Under the pieces are notes generated by a model. That model did not search any database and was not told the DNA's origin. It saw only the letters and a program-made list of their open reading frames with translations. DNA of 64,000 bases from CAYRXM01 sp964449465 (GTDB lineage Bacteria > Chloroflexota > Anaerolineae > JAFGEY01). The stretch lies in assembly GCA_964449465.1 (NCBI GenBank), contig CAYVBK010000007.1, forward strand, positions 1 to 64,000, written 5' to 3'. Below, in pieces: positions 24,311 through 32,415 of this stretch (the first letter of the stretch is position 1; the number at the start of each line of letters is the position of its first letter). Position numbers and translations under genes: made by a program.

Positions 24311-24342
24311 AGCCTCCACAGCATCACCGTGGAGGCTTTTTT
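24311..24342 (+). terminator. Terminator after tRNA-Lys, shared with the crtB 3' end
   Basis: AGCCTCCAC (24311-24319) and GTGGAGGCT (24329-24337) form a 9-bp stem, with a TTTTTT run from 24337. The right arm lies inside the last codons of the convergent crtB reading frame. Confidence 0.85.
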
Positions 24343-25298
24343 GTTTGACTTGTACCCGCACAAAGGCCTTGTGATCGCCACCAGATGCCCGGCAGCCGAC
24401 GCAGTTTGGCCCAACGGTTGAGATAGGCGCGGCGGGTAAAGACACTGTAATCGTGTTTTTCAATGTCTTGCAGGATGCCTTGATAAAACTCGGCGGCGGC
24501 GGCGATGGCCAGGCAGCCGTCGGAGTGGAGCAGTGACATTCCTGGCGCGGCCTCATCGTACAACTGGCGTGCCCGCTCGATTTGAAAGCGCATCAGGGCG
24601 CGCCAGCGGTCATCCACACGACCGGCGGCGACATCGGCTTCGCTCACCCCAAAGCGAGCCAGTTCATTCAGCGGCAAATAGAGCCGTCCCCGTTGCCAGT
24701 CTTCGCCTATGTCACGCAAAATGTTGGTCAGTTGCAAGGCCACACCCAGCTTGATCGCAAAAGGCACCGCTTGTCGGCCTTGAAAGCCGATGATGTGCAT
24801 CGCCATCAACCCCACCGTCGCCGCCACGTTATAGGCATACTCGGCCAGGTCGTCAAAGGTCTGGTATCGCTTGACCGAAATATCTTGGGCCACGCCGTTA
24901 ATCAACTGGTGAGCATATTGGATCGGGATGCCATATCGGATGCGCGTTTCGGCCCAGGCCAGCGTCACCAGATCATCTACCTGCGGTGTCAGACCCAGGG
25001 CTCGCTCGCGCCATGCCTGCAACTGTGTCAGGTCAATTTCGGCGCGGTCTACCAGGTCGTCGCTGATGCGGCAAAAGGCGTACAAGGCGTGGACGGCGCG
25101 CCGTTTGTGCGGGGGCAGCAAGCCGGCGGCCATGTAAAAAGTCTGGCTGTGGCGGGCGGTGACCTGGGCACAGTGCATAAAGGCGCGATCCAGGGTTTCG
25201 CGATCTGTGTGCAGTGGGGCGAGGCGGGCATTGTGTTCGAGCGGCGCGTAGGCCAATGCCAGCAGGCGGTTCTCCCACGATGGAGATGAAAAGGTCAA
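24324..25298 (-). CDS. crtB: Phytoene/squalene synthase family protein, phytoene synthase
   Basis: Condenses two geranylgeranyl diphosphates head-to-head to phytoene. Two Asp-rich motifs: DDLVD (residues 80-84) and DIGED (196-200), with the surrounding QLTNILRDIGEDWQRGRLYLP typical of CrtB. ARHSQTFYMAAGLLP marks the N-terminal region. 324 residues is slightly long because the last part (after about residue 305) reads through the tRNA-Lys terminator on the other strand, so the true C-terminus is unusual. Downstream of crtI in the same direction with a 17-base gap, so crtI-crtB is an operon. Confidence 0.9.
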   Translation of the reverse strand: MTFSSPSWENRLLALAYAPLEHNARLAPLHTDRETLDRAFMHCAQVTARHSQTFYMAAGLLPPHKRRAVHALYAFCRISDDLVDRAEIDLTQLQAWRERALGLTPQVDDLVTLAWAETRIRYGIPIQYAHQLINGVAQDISVKRYQTFDDLAEYAYNVAATVGLMAMHIIGFQGRQAVPFAIKLGVALQLTNILRDIGEDWQRGRLYLPLNELARFGVSEADVAAGRVDDRWRALMRFQIERARQLYDEAAPGMSLLHSDGCLAIAAAAEFYQGILQDIEKHDYSVFTRRAYLNRWAKLRRLPGIWWRSQGLCAGTSQTKKPPR

Positions 25299-25315
25299 GG
25301 TGCGTCTCCTTGTTT

Positions 25316-26800
25316 CTATTTTGCTCCCACAATCAGCTTTTCGGCGATTTTAGAAGATGACAGGACGCCGGGCAGACCCGCACCGGGGTGTGTGCCGGCG
25401 CCGACCAGGATCAGGTTTTCGATGTCTTTGGAGCGGTTGTGTGGACGGAACCAGGCCGATTGACGGAAAATCGGCTCGACCGAAAAGGCCGATCCCATTG
25501 TGCTGCTCAAAGTGTCTCGAAAGTGCAGCGGGTCAATATAATGTTCGGCCACGATATTGGCTTGCAGGTCGGGCAAATAGTTGTCTTCCAAAAACTGCAT
25601 GATCGCGTCGCGATAGGGTTTGGCCGTTTGCGTCCAATCTACGTTGGCGGCCAGGTGCGGCACCGGCGAAAGGACGTAAAATGTTTCGCCGCCTTGTGGT
25701 GCCAGCGACGGGTCGGTGATGGTGGGCATGTGTAAATAGAGCGAAAAGTCTTTTGCCAACACTTTTTTGTGAAAAATATCGTCGAGCAGGCCTTTGTATC
25801 GCTCTGACAAGATGATATTGTGGTGCGCCAGGCGGCTGTCGAGATAGCGGCGTTTGGTGCCAAAGTAAATGACAAATAACGACATGCTGTAGCGGGTCCA
25901 TGTCTTGTAGCGGGCGTCCGAGTTGTGGCGGCGATGCTCGGGCTTGATCAGATGGAGGTAGGTGTAGGCGGCTTCGGCGTCTGAAACAACATAGTCGGCC
26001 TTGTGGATGCTGCCGTCGGCCAGGCGCACGCCGACAGTGCGCTGATTTTCAACCAGAATTTCTTGTACCGGCGCGTTGAGGTGAACCTGTCCGCCCAGTT
26101 CTTCGATCAGCCTGACCAGCGCCCTGACCAGGGCGCCGGTGCCGCCCATAGCAAAAAAGACGCCCCATTCGCGCTCCAGATAGTGAATCATGGCATAGAT
26201 CGAGGTGGTGTCAAAGGGGTTGCCGCCCACCAGCAGCGGGTGGAAGGAAAAGCAGCGGCGCAAAAAGTCGCTCTTGATAAACTGGGCTACGTATTGATAC
26301 ACGGTTTTGTATGATTGCAGTTTGACCAGATCGGGGATGATGCGCAGCATGTCGCTGATCTGCGAAAAGGGCTTGTCGGCCAGTTCCAAAAAGCCTTTTT
26401 CAAAGATGGCCTTGGTGGTGGCGATGAATTTTTGATAGCCGACCTTGTCTTCGGGTGACCATTGCTCGATCTGCCCGAGGATGAAATCGGGGTCGCCGTT
26501 ATAGTTAAAGGCGCGGCCGGTGTGATCAAAAATGCGGTAAAAGGGGTTGCACGGCACAAACTGCACATAGTCCTCACGTTTGCGCCCCGACAGGGCAAAA
26601 ATTTCATCAAACATAAATGGGGCGGTGATCACAGTAGGGCCGCCGTCAAATTGAAAACCGTTGATTTCATAGACATAGCCGCGTCCGCCCGGCTTGTCGC
26701 GTTGCTCAAAAATTTCTACCTCGTAACCGGGGTGTGAGGCGATGCGCGCCGCCGCGCCCAACCCGCCAAACCCGCTGCCGATAATGATGATTTTGGGCAT
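25316..26800 (-). CDS. crtI: Phytoene desaturase (CrtI-type)
   Basis: FAD-dependent desaturase turning phytoene into coloured polyenes. Dinucleotide motif IIIGSGFGGLGAAARIA (residues 4-20) followed by EIFEQRDKPGGRGYVYE. The C-terminal signature is LILVGAGTHPGAGLPGVLSSSKIAEKLI (about 461-488), specific to CrtI rather than plant PDS. 494 residues is normal. Starts after AAAGGAGATCAG. With crtB it gives the first two carotenoid steps. No cyclase, hydroxylase or geranylgeranyl diphosphate synthase is visible nearby. Confidence 0.93.
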   Translation of the reverse strand: MPKIIIIGSGFGGLGAAARIASHPGYEVEIFEQRDKPGGRGYVYEINGFQFDGGPTVITAPFMFDEIFALSGRKREDYVQFVPCNPFYRIFDHTGRAFNYNGDPDFILGQIEQWSPEDKVGYQKFIATTKAIFEKGFLELADKPFSQISDMLRIIPDLVKLQSYKTVYQYVAQFIKSDFLRRCFSFHPLLVGGNPFDTTSIYAMIHYLEREWGVFFAMGGTGALVRALVRLIEELGGQVHLNAPVQEILVENQRTVGVRLADGSIHKADYVVSDAEAAYTYLHLIKPEHRRHNSDARYKTWTRYSMSLFVIYFGTKRRYLDSRLAHHNIILSERYKGLLDDIFHKKVLAKDFSLYLHMPTITDPSLAPQGGETFYVLSPVPHLAANVDWTQTAKPYRDAIMQFLEDNYLPDLQANIVAEHYIDPLHFRDTLSSTMGSAFSVEPIFRQSAWFRPHNRSKDIENLILVGAGTHPGAGLPGVLSSSKIAEKLIVGAK

Positions 26801-26853
26801 AATCTCTGATCTCCTTTCAAAAAGTAAACAAGGAACAGGTAGACAGGGGATGA

Positions 26854-28056
26854 TTAGATGTTTGTCGGGGCCGGGCAGGCCAGGTCTGGCACGAACAGGA
26901 TGTATTGCCAGACCAGCCAGATGACTCCGGCCATGATCAGCGCACCGAGCACACCGGGCGCGAATGGGCCAATGTTTTGCATTAAAAGGCCGGCCACAAT
27001 CGGCGAGATGACCCGTGCCAGGCTGCTGAGCGAGGCCGACAGCCCCAATGTGCCGCCGACCTGCTCCGGGTAGACCGATTTGGTCAGCGCGCTGTTCGAG
27101 ACAACGTTGAGTACGCCGCTGCTCAGGGCCAGCGGAATCAAGACGATCAGCAGCACGATCAGGTTGGGCGTCAGTCCCCAGGCCAGCAGCGACAATCCCA
27201 GCAGAATGCTGGCCGCGAAAATGAGTTGTTTATCGGAAAAGCGTTTGGTGAGCTGACCGATGCCACCGGCTTGCACGATCACCACCAGAACGCCCACATA
27301 GGTCAGTACATAGCTGGTGGCCTGGGCATCCAGGCTCAGCCGTCGCGCTGCAAACAGGGAGAAAATAGTCTCAAACATGGTAAAGGCCAGGCCGTACCAC
27401 AGGCGCAGGTTGAGCAGCGGGCCGACGCAGGGCAGGCGCAAGGCTTCCCACAGTTGACGGAGCGAAAACTTGCTGCGCGGACTGGCAGCGATGGCCTGTC
27501 GTTTTTCGGGGGGCAGCGATTCGGGCAGCCAGAGCAGCACCGCGATCAGGTTGAATGCCGACAATCCGGCGGCCAGAAAAGCGGGCAGGGCATAATTGCC
27601 GCCTGCGCTCAAGGCCCCGCCCAGAGCCGGGCCCAAGATGAATCCCAACCCGAACGATGCCCCAATGATTCCCAGCCCTTTGGCGCGATTCTGATCGTCG
27701 GTCACATCGGTGATATAGGCCTGCGCCAGCGAAATGTTGCCACCCAGAAAACCGTCCACGATGCGGCTCAAGAACAGCATCCACAGCGCGCCGGCCCAGC
27801 CCAGCAGCATAAAGCCCACCACCGTGCCGGCCAGACAAAGCAGCAGCAGCGGTTTGCGCCCGTACCGGTCGGACAGACGGCCGATGATCGGCGAGCCGAT
27901 CATTTGGGTGACAGCGTTGGCGGCCAGCAGCAGGCCCACTGTCGTGTCAGAGGCGTCGAAACTTTGGGCATAAAAAGGCAGCAAAGGCAAAATCAGGCTA
28001 AAACCAAGCACATCCACAAAGACAAAAGCCAGGATGATCGCTAATCGTTTATTCAT
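26854..28056 (-). CDS. MFS transporter, TetA/TCR-like drug:H+ antiporter family
   Basis: 400 residues with 12 hydrophobic segments. The loop 2-3 motif is GSPIIGRLSDRYGRKPLLLL (motif A) and motif C-like GASFGLGFILGPALGGAL lies in helix 5, marking a 12-helix antiporter. The N-terminus MNKRLAIILAFVFVDVLGFSLILPLLPFYAQ resembles tetracycline-exporter-like proteins. The substrate is unknown. Its ATG overlaps the ATPase stop by four bases, so it belongs to the same transcript as the ATPase and Rieske genes, and crtI follows 54 bases later. Confidence 0.85.
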   Translation of the reverse strand: MNKRLAIILAFVFVDVLGFSLILPLLPFYAQSFDASDTTVGLLLAANAVTQMIGSPIIGRLSDRYGRKPLLLLCLAGTVVGFMLLGWAGALWMLFLSRIVDGFLGGNISLAQAYITDVTDDQNRAKGLGIIGASFGLGFILGPALGGALSAGGNYALPAFLAAGLSAFNLIAVLLWLPESLPPEKRQAIAASPRSKFSLRQLWEALRLPCVGPLLNLRLWYGLAFTMFETIFSLFAARRLSLDAQATSYVLTYVGVLVVIVQAGGIGQLTKRFSDKQLIFAASILLGLSLLAWGLTPNLIVLLIVLIPLALSSGVLNVVSNSALTKSVYPEQVGGTLGLSASLSSLARVISPIVAGLLMQNIGPFAPGVLGALIMAGVIWLVWQYILFVPDLACPAPTNI

Positions 28057-30857
28057 GGGTGTTTTGAGCTCCTTTGACTTCGGATCAATAATTTTTCAAT
28101 GCGCACGGCTGCCCATACCAGCACTCCTAATCCGGCACACCATGTCAGATCGGCGGCGGAAAGGGGCACGATCTGAAAGAAATGGTCCAGAAAAGGCACG
28201 TAAATCGCTGCGGCTTGCAAGGCAATGGTCAATCCGGCGAGCCAGATCATAGAGGGATTGGCGTACACCTGATCGCGCCAGGATGCCCGGTCGGCGCGCA
28301 GCCCCAAAGCATGGCCGATTTGGGTAAAGGCCAGCGTGGTAAAGAGCATGGTTTGCCAGGTGCGGTCTCCCGGTCGGTAATAGATGGCCGCTACGACCAG
28401 GCTCAGAAAGGCAATCAATATGCTGACCCACGCGATGTGCCAGGCAGCACCCTCGCCAAAAAGGCTGGCCTGTGGATGGCGCGGTGGCCGCTTCATCACA
28501 TCCTTTTCAGCCGGTTCAAGTCCCAGCCCCAGGCCCATCAGGCCGTCGGTGAGCAGGTTGAGCCAGAGTAGTTGCAGCGGCAGCAAGGCCACATTGATCC
28601 CCAACAGTGGCGATAAAAGCATGATCAGGACTTTGGCCGCATTGCCACCAATCGAAAACTTGATGAAACGCAGCATGTTGTCATAGATAACCCGGCCTTC
28701 TTCGACGGCCGAGACGATGGTCGCAAAATTGTCGTCGAGCAACACAGTATCGGCGGCTTCTTTGGCGACATCGGTGCCGGTAATGCCCATCGCTATGCCG
28801 ATGTCGGCCTTTCTGATGGCCGGTGAGTCGTTTACCCCATCGCCGGTCATGGCCACAATGTGGTTTCGCGCTTGCAAGGCATGCACGATTTTGAGTTTAT
28901 CTTCAGGGGTGACACGAGCATAGACAGAGACCTCGTCAACCAGGTCGGCCAATTCTGAATCGGACAGACGAGCCAGGTCCTGGCCGGTCAAAATGCGATC
29001 TTGAGGGCGGGCAATTCCAAGCTGCCCGGCGATGGCTGCGGCGGTGAGTGGGTGATCGCCGGTGATCATCACCGGACGAATTCCGGCGTTCTGACAGATT
29101 TCGACCGCCGACCGGACCTCTGAACGTGGCGGGTCGATCATACCCACCATTCCCACAAAGACGAGGTTCTGCTCCTCAATCTCACTTGAGTGAGACGGGG
29201 CAGCGTCCATCCAGCGCAAGGCGATGCCCAGTACGCGCATGCCTCTGGCTGCCAGGCGGTTGTTGGCTGCCTGAATGCGCTCATGCCACGAGTCGGTCAG
29301 TGGTTCGATGTGCTCATCTATCCATACCTGGTTTGAAACGTCTAGCAGCCCATCTACGGCGCCTTTGGTGATGGCGATCCAATTCTTTTCTTTCTCCTGT
29401 TGAGCCGACCACAGTATGTCAATGGCGGCAGGCCTGGATGGGGCGCGATCCAGTGCATGCACGGTGGTCATGCGCTTCCGTTCCGAGTCAAAGGGGCGTT
29501 CAGCTACCCGTGGCAGGATGGTGTGCAGTTCGGTTTGGAACAAGCCGCGTTGCGCTGCGGCAACGACCAATGCGCCTTCGGTGGGGTCGCCGATGGCATG
29601 AAAGCAACCGGCCTGCGGGTCAGGCTTGAGCATTGCATCATTACACAATGCTCCGCCGACCAGCACAACCCGCATCGAATGTGGGTCGCTGCCGGCATTT
29701 TGAGATTGGAGCAGGCTTTCAGGACATCCATTGACATCAAAAGACGGCATACGGTGGCGCATTACCTCTTCCATTTCGAGGGTGTGCCCGGCGATGTCAA
29801 TCACGGTGACGGTCATACGGTTTTCGGTGAGCGTGCCGGTTTTGTCTGAACAGATCACCGTGACCGAACCCAGCGTTTCGACGGCAGGTAGCTTGCGGAT
29901 GAGGGCCTGGCGTTTGAGCATCCGTTGTGCGCCCAACGACAGTGTGATGGTGACGACTGCCGGAAGCCCTTCGGGGACGACGGCTACGGCTACGCTGACG
30001 GCGGTGACAAACATGTCCAGCAAAGGCTCGCCGCTCAGCCAGCCGATGACGGCAACCAGAATGGCCGCGATCACCCCAACAACGGCCAGCGTTTTGCCCA
30101 CCCGGTCGAGTTTGCGTTGCAAGGGAGTTTGTTCGGGTTCTACCTGCTGGATCAAGGCGGCGATCTTGCCCAACTCGGTGCGCATTCCCGTCGCCACCAC
30201 GACGCCGCTGCCGCGTCCCAAAGTGATCACCGTACCCATGTAGGCCATATTGCGGCGGTCGCCCAGCGGCAGTTCTGTGGCATCATCAAAAGCAGTTGTT
30301 TGCTTCTCAACCGGTTCCGATTCTCCGGTGAGGGCCGCTTCCTGGATGCGCAGGTTGACGCTTTCGATTAAACGCAGGTCGGCCGGCACGGCGTTGCCGG
30401 CTTCGAGTATCACCATATCTCCCGGCACCAGTTGAGCGGCGGTGATGGTGCGCAGTTCACCGCCGCGGCGGACGCGCACCATTGGCACAGCCAGCTTTTT
30501 CAGCGCGGCCATGGCTTGTTCGGCGCGGTATTCCTGAAAGAATCCTAACAGCGCAAACATCAGCACAATGACCAGAATGGCAATGGTTTCTGTCACTTTG
30601 CCCAACGCACCCGAGGCAATGGCGGCGATGATCAGAATGACGACCATCGTCTCGCTAAACTGTTCTAACAGCATGCGCAAGGGGCTTTTGCCGGCCTTTT
30701 CGGTTATTTCATTGGCTCCCCATATGGACAAACGGGCAGACGCTTCGGTGTCGGTCAATCCCTGAGCGGCATCCGTGTTGAGCAGGTTCAAGACATGCTC
30801 AACCGATTTCTGGTACCAGTTGGGTGGAGTGGTTGGAAGGTTTGGTGGATTAGACAT
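28053..30857 (-). CDS. P2-type cation-transporting ATPase (Ca2+/Na+ pump family)
   Basis: 934 residues. N-terminal cation ATPase domain, transduction motif LTGESEPVEK, PEGLPAVVTITLSLG in helix 4 (ion-site proline motif of SERCA/PMCA relatives), phosphorylated Asp in DKTGTLTENRMT (about residue 337), nucleotide domain, hinge TGDGVNDSPAIRKADIGIAMG, then helix 6 LLWLNLLTDGLMGLGLGLEP with the N/TD ion ligands of P2A pumps. The C-terminal helices end with a short tail. Calcium is the likeliest ion, but Mn or Na is possible. Overlaps the Rieske gene by 8 bases and the MFS gene by 4. Confidence 0.9.
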   Translation of the reverse strand: MSNPPNLPTTPPNWYQKSVEHVLNLLNTDAAQGLTDTEASARLSIWGANEITEKAGKSPLRMLLEQFSETMVVILIIAAIASGALGKVTETIAILVIVLMFALLGFFQEYRAEQAMAALKKLAVPMVRVRRGGELRTITAAQLVPGDMVILEAGNAVPADLRLIESVNLRIQEAALTGESEPVEKQTTAFDDATELPLGDRRNMAYMGTVITLGRGSGVVVATGMRTELGKIAALIQQVEPEQTPLQRKLDRVGKTLAVVGVIAAILVAVIGWLSGEPLLDMFVTAVSVAVAVVPEGLPAVVTITLSLGAQRMLKRQALIRKLPAVETLGSVTVICSDKTGTLTENRMTVTVIDIAGHTLEMEEVMRHRMPSFDVNGCPESLLQSQNAGSDPHSMRVVLVGGALCNDAMLKPDPQAGCFHAIGDPTEGALVVAAAQRGLFQTELHTILPRVAERPFDSERKRMTTVHALDRAPSRPAAIDILWSAQQEKEKNWIAITKGAVDGLLDVSNQVWIDEHIEPLTDSWHERIQAANNRLAARGMRVLGIALRWMDAAPSHSSEIEEQNLVFVGMVGMIDPPRSEVRSAVEICQNAGIRPVMITGDHPLTAAAIAGQLGIARPQDRILTGQDLARLSDSELADLVDEVSVYARVTPEDKLKIVHALQARNHIVAMTGDGVNDSPAIRKADIGIAMGITGTDVAKEAADTVLLDDNFATIVSAVEEGRVIYDNMLRFIKFSIGGNAAKVLIMLLSPLLGINVALLPLQLLWLNLLTDGLMGLGLGLEPAEKDVMKRPPRHPQASLFGEGAAWHIAWVSILIAFLSLVVAAIYYRPGDRTWQTMLFTTLAFTQIGHALGLRADRASWRDQVYANPSMIWLAGLTIALQAAAIYVPFLDHFFQIVPLSAADLTWCAGLGVLVWAAVRIEKLLIRSQRSSKHP

Positions 30858-31848
30858 TTTTGTCGTTTCTGATTGCCGTATCCATTAACTCTTGTCGCCG
30901 TTTGCGATACTCGATGATCGGATAATCGCCCTGGATCAGTTTTTCGCCGCTGCGTAGGGCGGATGGCTTGGGCTGTTGGGTGTTGACCACGCGGCGATCC
31001 TGGTGGGCTACCTTGAGGTTGAACGGCATGGCCAGTTGGGCAATCCAGCGGCCCAACACTGGCGCGGTCATAAATCGCTGATAGAAACGCAGGTAGAGCA
31101 GGGTGTGCTCATTGTCTACGGGAACAAAGGCAGCCAGCACGCGCACATCTTTTGAGATATAATTTTCCCACAGATTGGGAAAGAGAAATTCCAGCTTGAA
31201 TTCGCGGTCGGTGGGCGGCACCGGCACCTCTTGCGGCGTGCGCGGTGTCGAGCCGTCGTCGGCCTTGTTGAACACATAGACGTGAAATTTGTTGGGGTGA
31301 ACCCACTCGACGCCCGGCCCCTCGACCAAAGTGCGGCAGCCGCGCCCGATGGTGTTATAATGGACAAAGGGAAGATGCACGACATCAAGCTGATTCTCGA
31401 TCACTCGCGAATAGTGGGCATCCCAAGGGTCAATGGCCTGGCCGTAGACCATCCCCTCCAGGTCGTTGAAAAATTCGGGCGGTTGCAGATCGGCCGACGG
31501 GTTTTGCCCCCACCAGATCCAGATGAATCCGTGTGCCTCGTGGGTGGGATAGCTATGCACTTTGAATCGCTCCGGCACGGGCGTATTTTGGCCGTTGGCC
31601 GGGATTTTGGTGATGCGGCCGCTCGCATCGTACTCAAAGCCGTGAAAGGGGCATTGCAACCGGCCGTTGCTGACCACGCGCCCTTTGCTCAGTTCGACGC
31701 CGCGATGGGCGCAGCGGTCAAACAGGCAACTCAGCCGGCCGGTCTGGTCGCGCCAGAAAACCAGCTTTTCGCCCATGCGGGTGACGCCGACGGGTTGGTC
31801 TCGAACCTGATCGGACGATAACACGACATACCATTGGTTGGGGATCAT
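30850..31848 (-). CDS. Rieske [2Fe-2S] non-heme iron oxygenase, alpha subunit type
   Basis: 332 residues. The Rieske centre is C46-x-H48 (DRCAHRG) and C66-x2-H69 (LQCPFHGFEYD), 17 residues between. The catalytic part begins HYSRVIENQLDVVHLPFVHYNTIG, the Asn/Asp-x2-H-x4-H iron site found in ring-hydroxylating and pheophorbide-a-oxygenase-like enzymes. No beta subunit or reductase is adjacent, so it probably belongs to the one-subunit demethylase/oxygenase group and borrows electrons. First gene of the minus-strand operon running to crtB. A carotenoid-modifying role is conceivable from context only. Confidence 0.88.
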   Translation of the reverse strand: MIPNQWYVVLSSDQVRDQPVGVTRMGEKLVFWRDQTGRLSCLFDRCAHRGVELSKGRVVSNGRLQCPFHGFEYDASGRITKIPANGQNTPVPERFKVHSYPTHEAHGFIWIWWGQNPSADLQPPEFFNDLEGMVYGQAIDPWDAHYSRVIENQLDVVHLPFVHYNTIGRGCRTLVEGPGVEWVHPNKFHVYVFNKADDGSTPRTPQEVPVPPTDREFKLEFLFPNLWENYISKDVRVLAAFVPVDNEHTLLYLRFYQRFMTAPVLGRWIAQLAMPFNLKVAHQDRRVVNTQQPKPSALRSGEKLIQGDYPIIEYRKRRQELMDTAIRNDKNV

Positions 31849-31942
31849 TGTCGTTTCCTTTCGAGAGAATGAGAGCCGTTATCGGTGTTGTTCAAGGTAT
31901 TGCCTGGGTGACAGGTATATCAAGCAATTTTTTCATGGCTTG

Positions 31943-31971
31943 ATTATACCACCGTCTTGAAGGGATACCAA
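31943..31971 (-). promoter_or_regulatory. Promoter of the Rieske-ATPase-MFS(-crtIB) unit
   Basis: On the minus strand TTGGTA (31971-31966), 17-base spacer, TATAAT (31948-31943), about 95 bases before the Rieske start. The gene-free interval 31849-32199 otherwise holds only the terminator of the carboxylase operon and unrecognised sequence. Confidence 0.6.
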
Positions 31972-32143
31972 AAGGTTTGTGCCTGACAGGACAATCTGAA
32001 ACTGGCCGGCCGAGATGCCACCAGGCATAAAAACGCCGGGTGAGGAATTTGGCACGTCCTCGAGCCGAACTTGCCGCACGTGGGCGTGCGGACTCCTCAG
32101 AGACGGCACATTTTCAGAGCAGCTATTTGCAGATCAACTGAAC

Positions 32144-32180
32144 AAAAAACCCGCCAGGTTTGAGCAAACTGGCGGGTTTT
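32144..32180 (-). terminator. Terminator of the carboxyltransferase operon
   Basis: AAAACCCGCCAG and CTGGCGGGTTTT arms around GTTTGAGCAAA form a strong hairpin with an A-run on the left, that is a T-run on the minus strand, 20 bases after the stop at 32200. The symmetrical T-run makes it potentially bidirectional. Confidence 0.8.
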
Positions 32181-32199
32181 CATTGCAGGCAAGGTCGGC

Positions 32200-32415
32200 C
32201 TAATCGGTTTTCCAACCGGTGCTGTACAATTTTCCGGCTACGACGGCAAAATCTGGCGACAGGGAGCAGACAACGGGCTTGTCGTTGACCTTGACACCGT
32301 TGGGTGTCATTTCGATCTGAAAGACGTTGCCGTCTACCGAGATCATACCGGGGCCGGGCACATCTACCCGATAGGTCTTGCCGTCTATGGTGAGTTGGAG
32401 CGTTTTGTTTACCAT
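32200..32415 (-). CDS. Small protein of the carboxyltransferase operon, biotin-carrier-like without biotin site
   Basis: 71 residues: LQLTIDGKTYRVDVPGPGMISVDGNVFQIEM resembles the N-terminal strand-rich section that precedes biotin-carrier domains (xVTVNGKxYxVEV), but no MKM or AMKM biotinylation tetrapeptide exists and the protein ends after DFAVVAGKLYSTGWKTD. It overlaps the 5S-like subunit by seven bases, so it is made with it. It may be an assembly or linker subunit, with the real biotin protein encoded elsewhere. Function not known. Confidence 0.6.
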   Translation of the reverse strand: MVNKTLQLTIDGKTYRVDVPGPGMISVDGNVFQIEMTPNGVKVNDKPVVCSLSPDFAVVAGKLYSTGWKTD

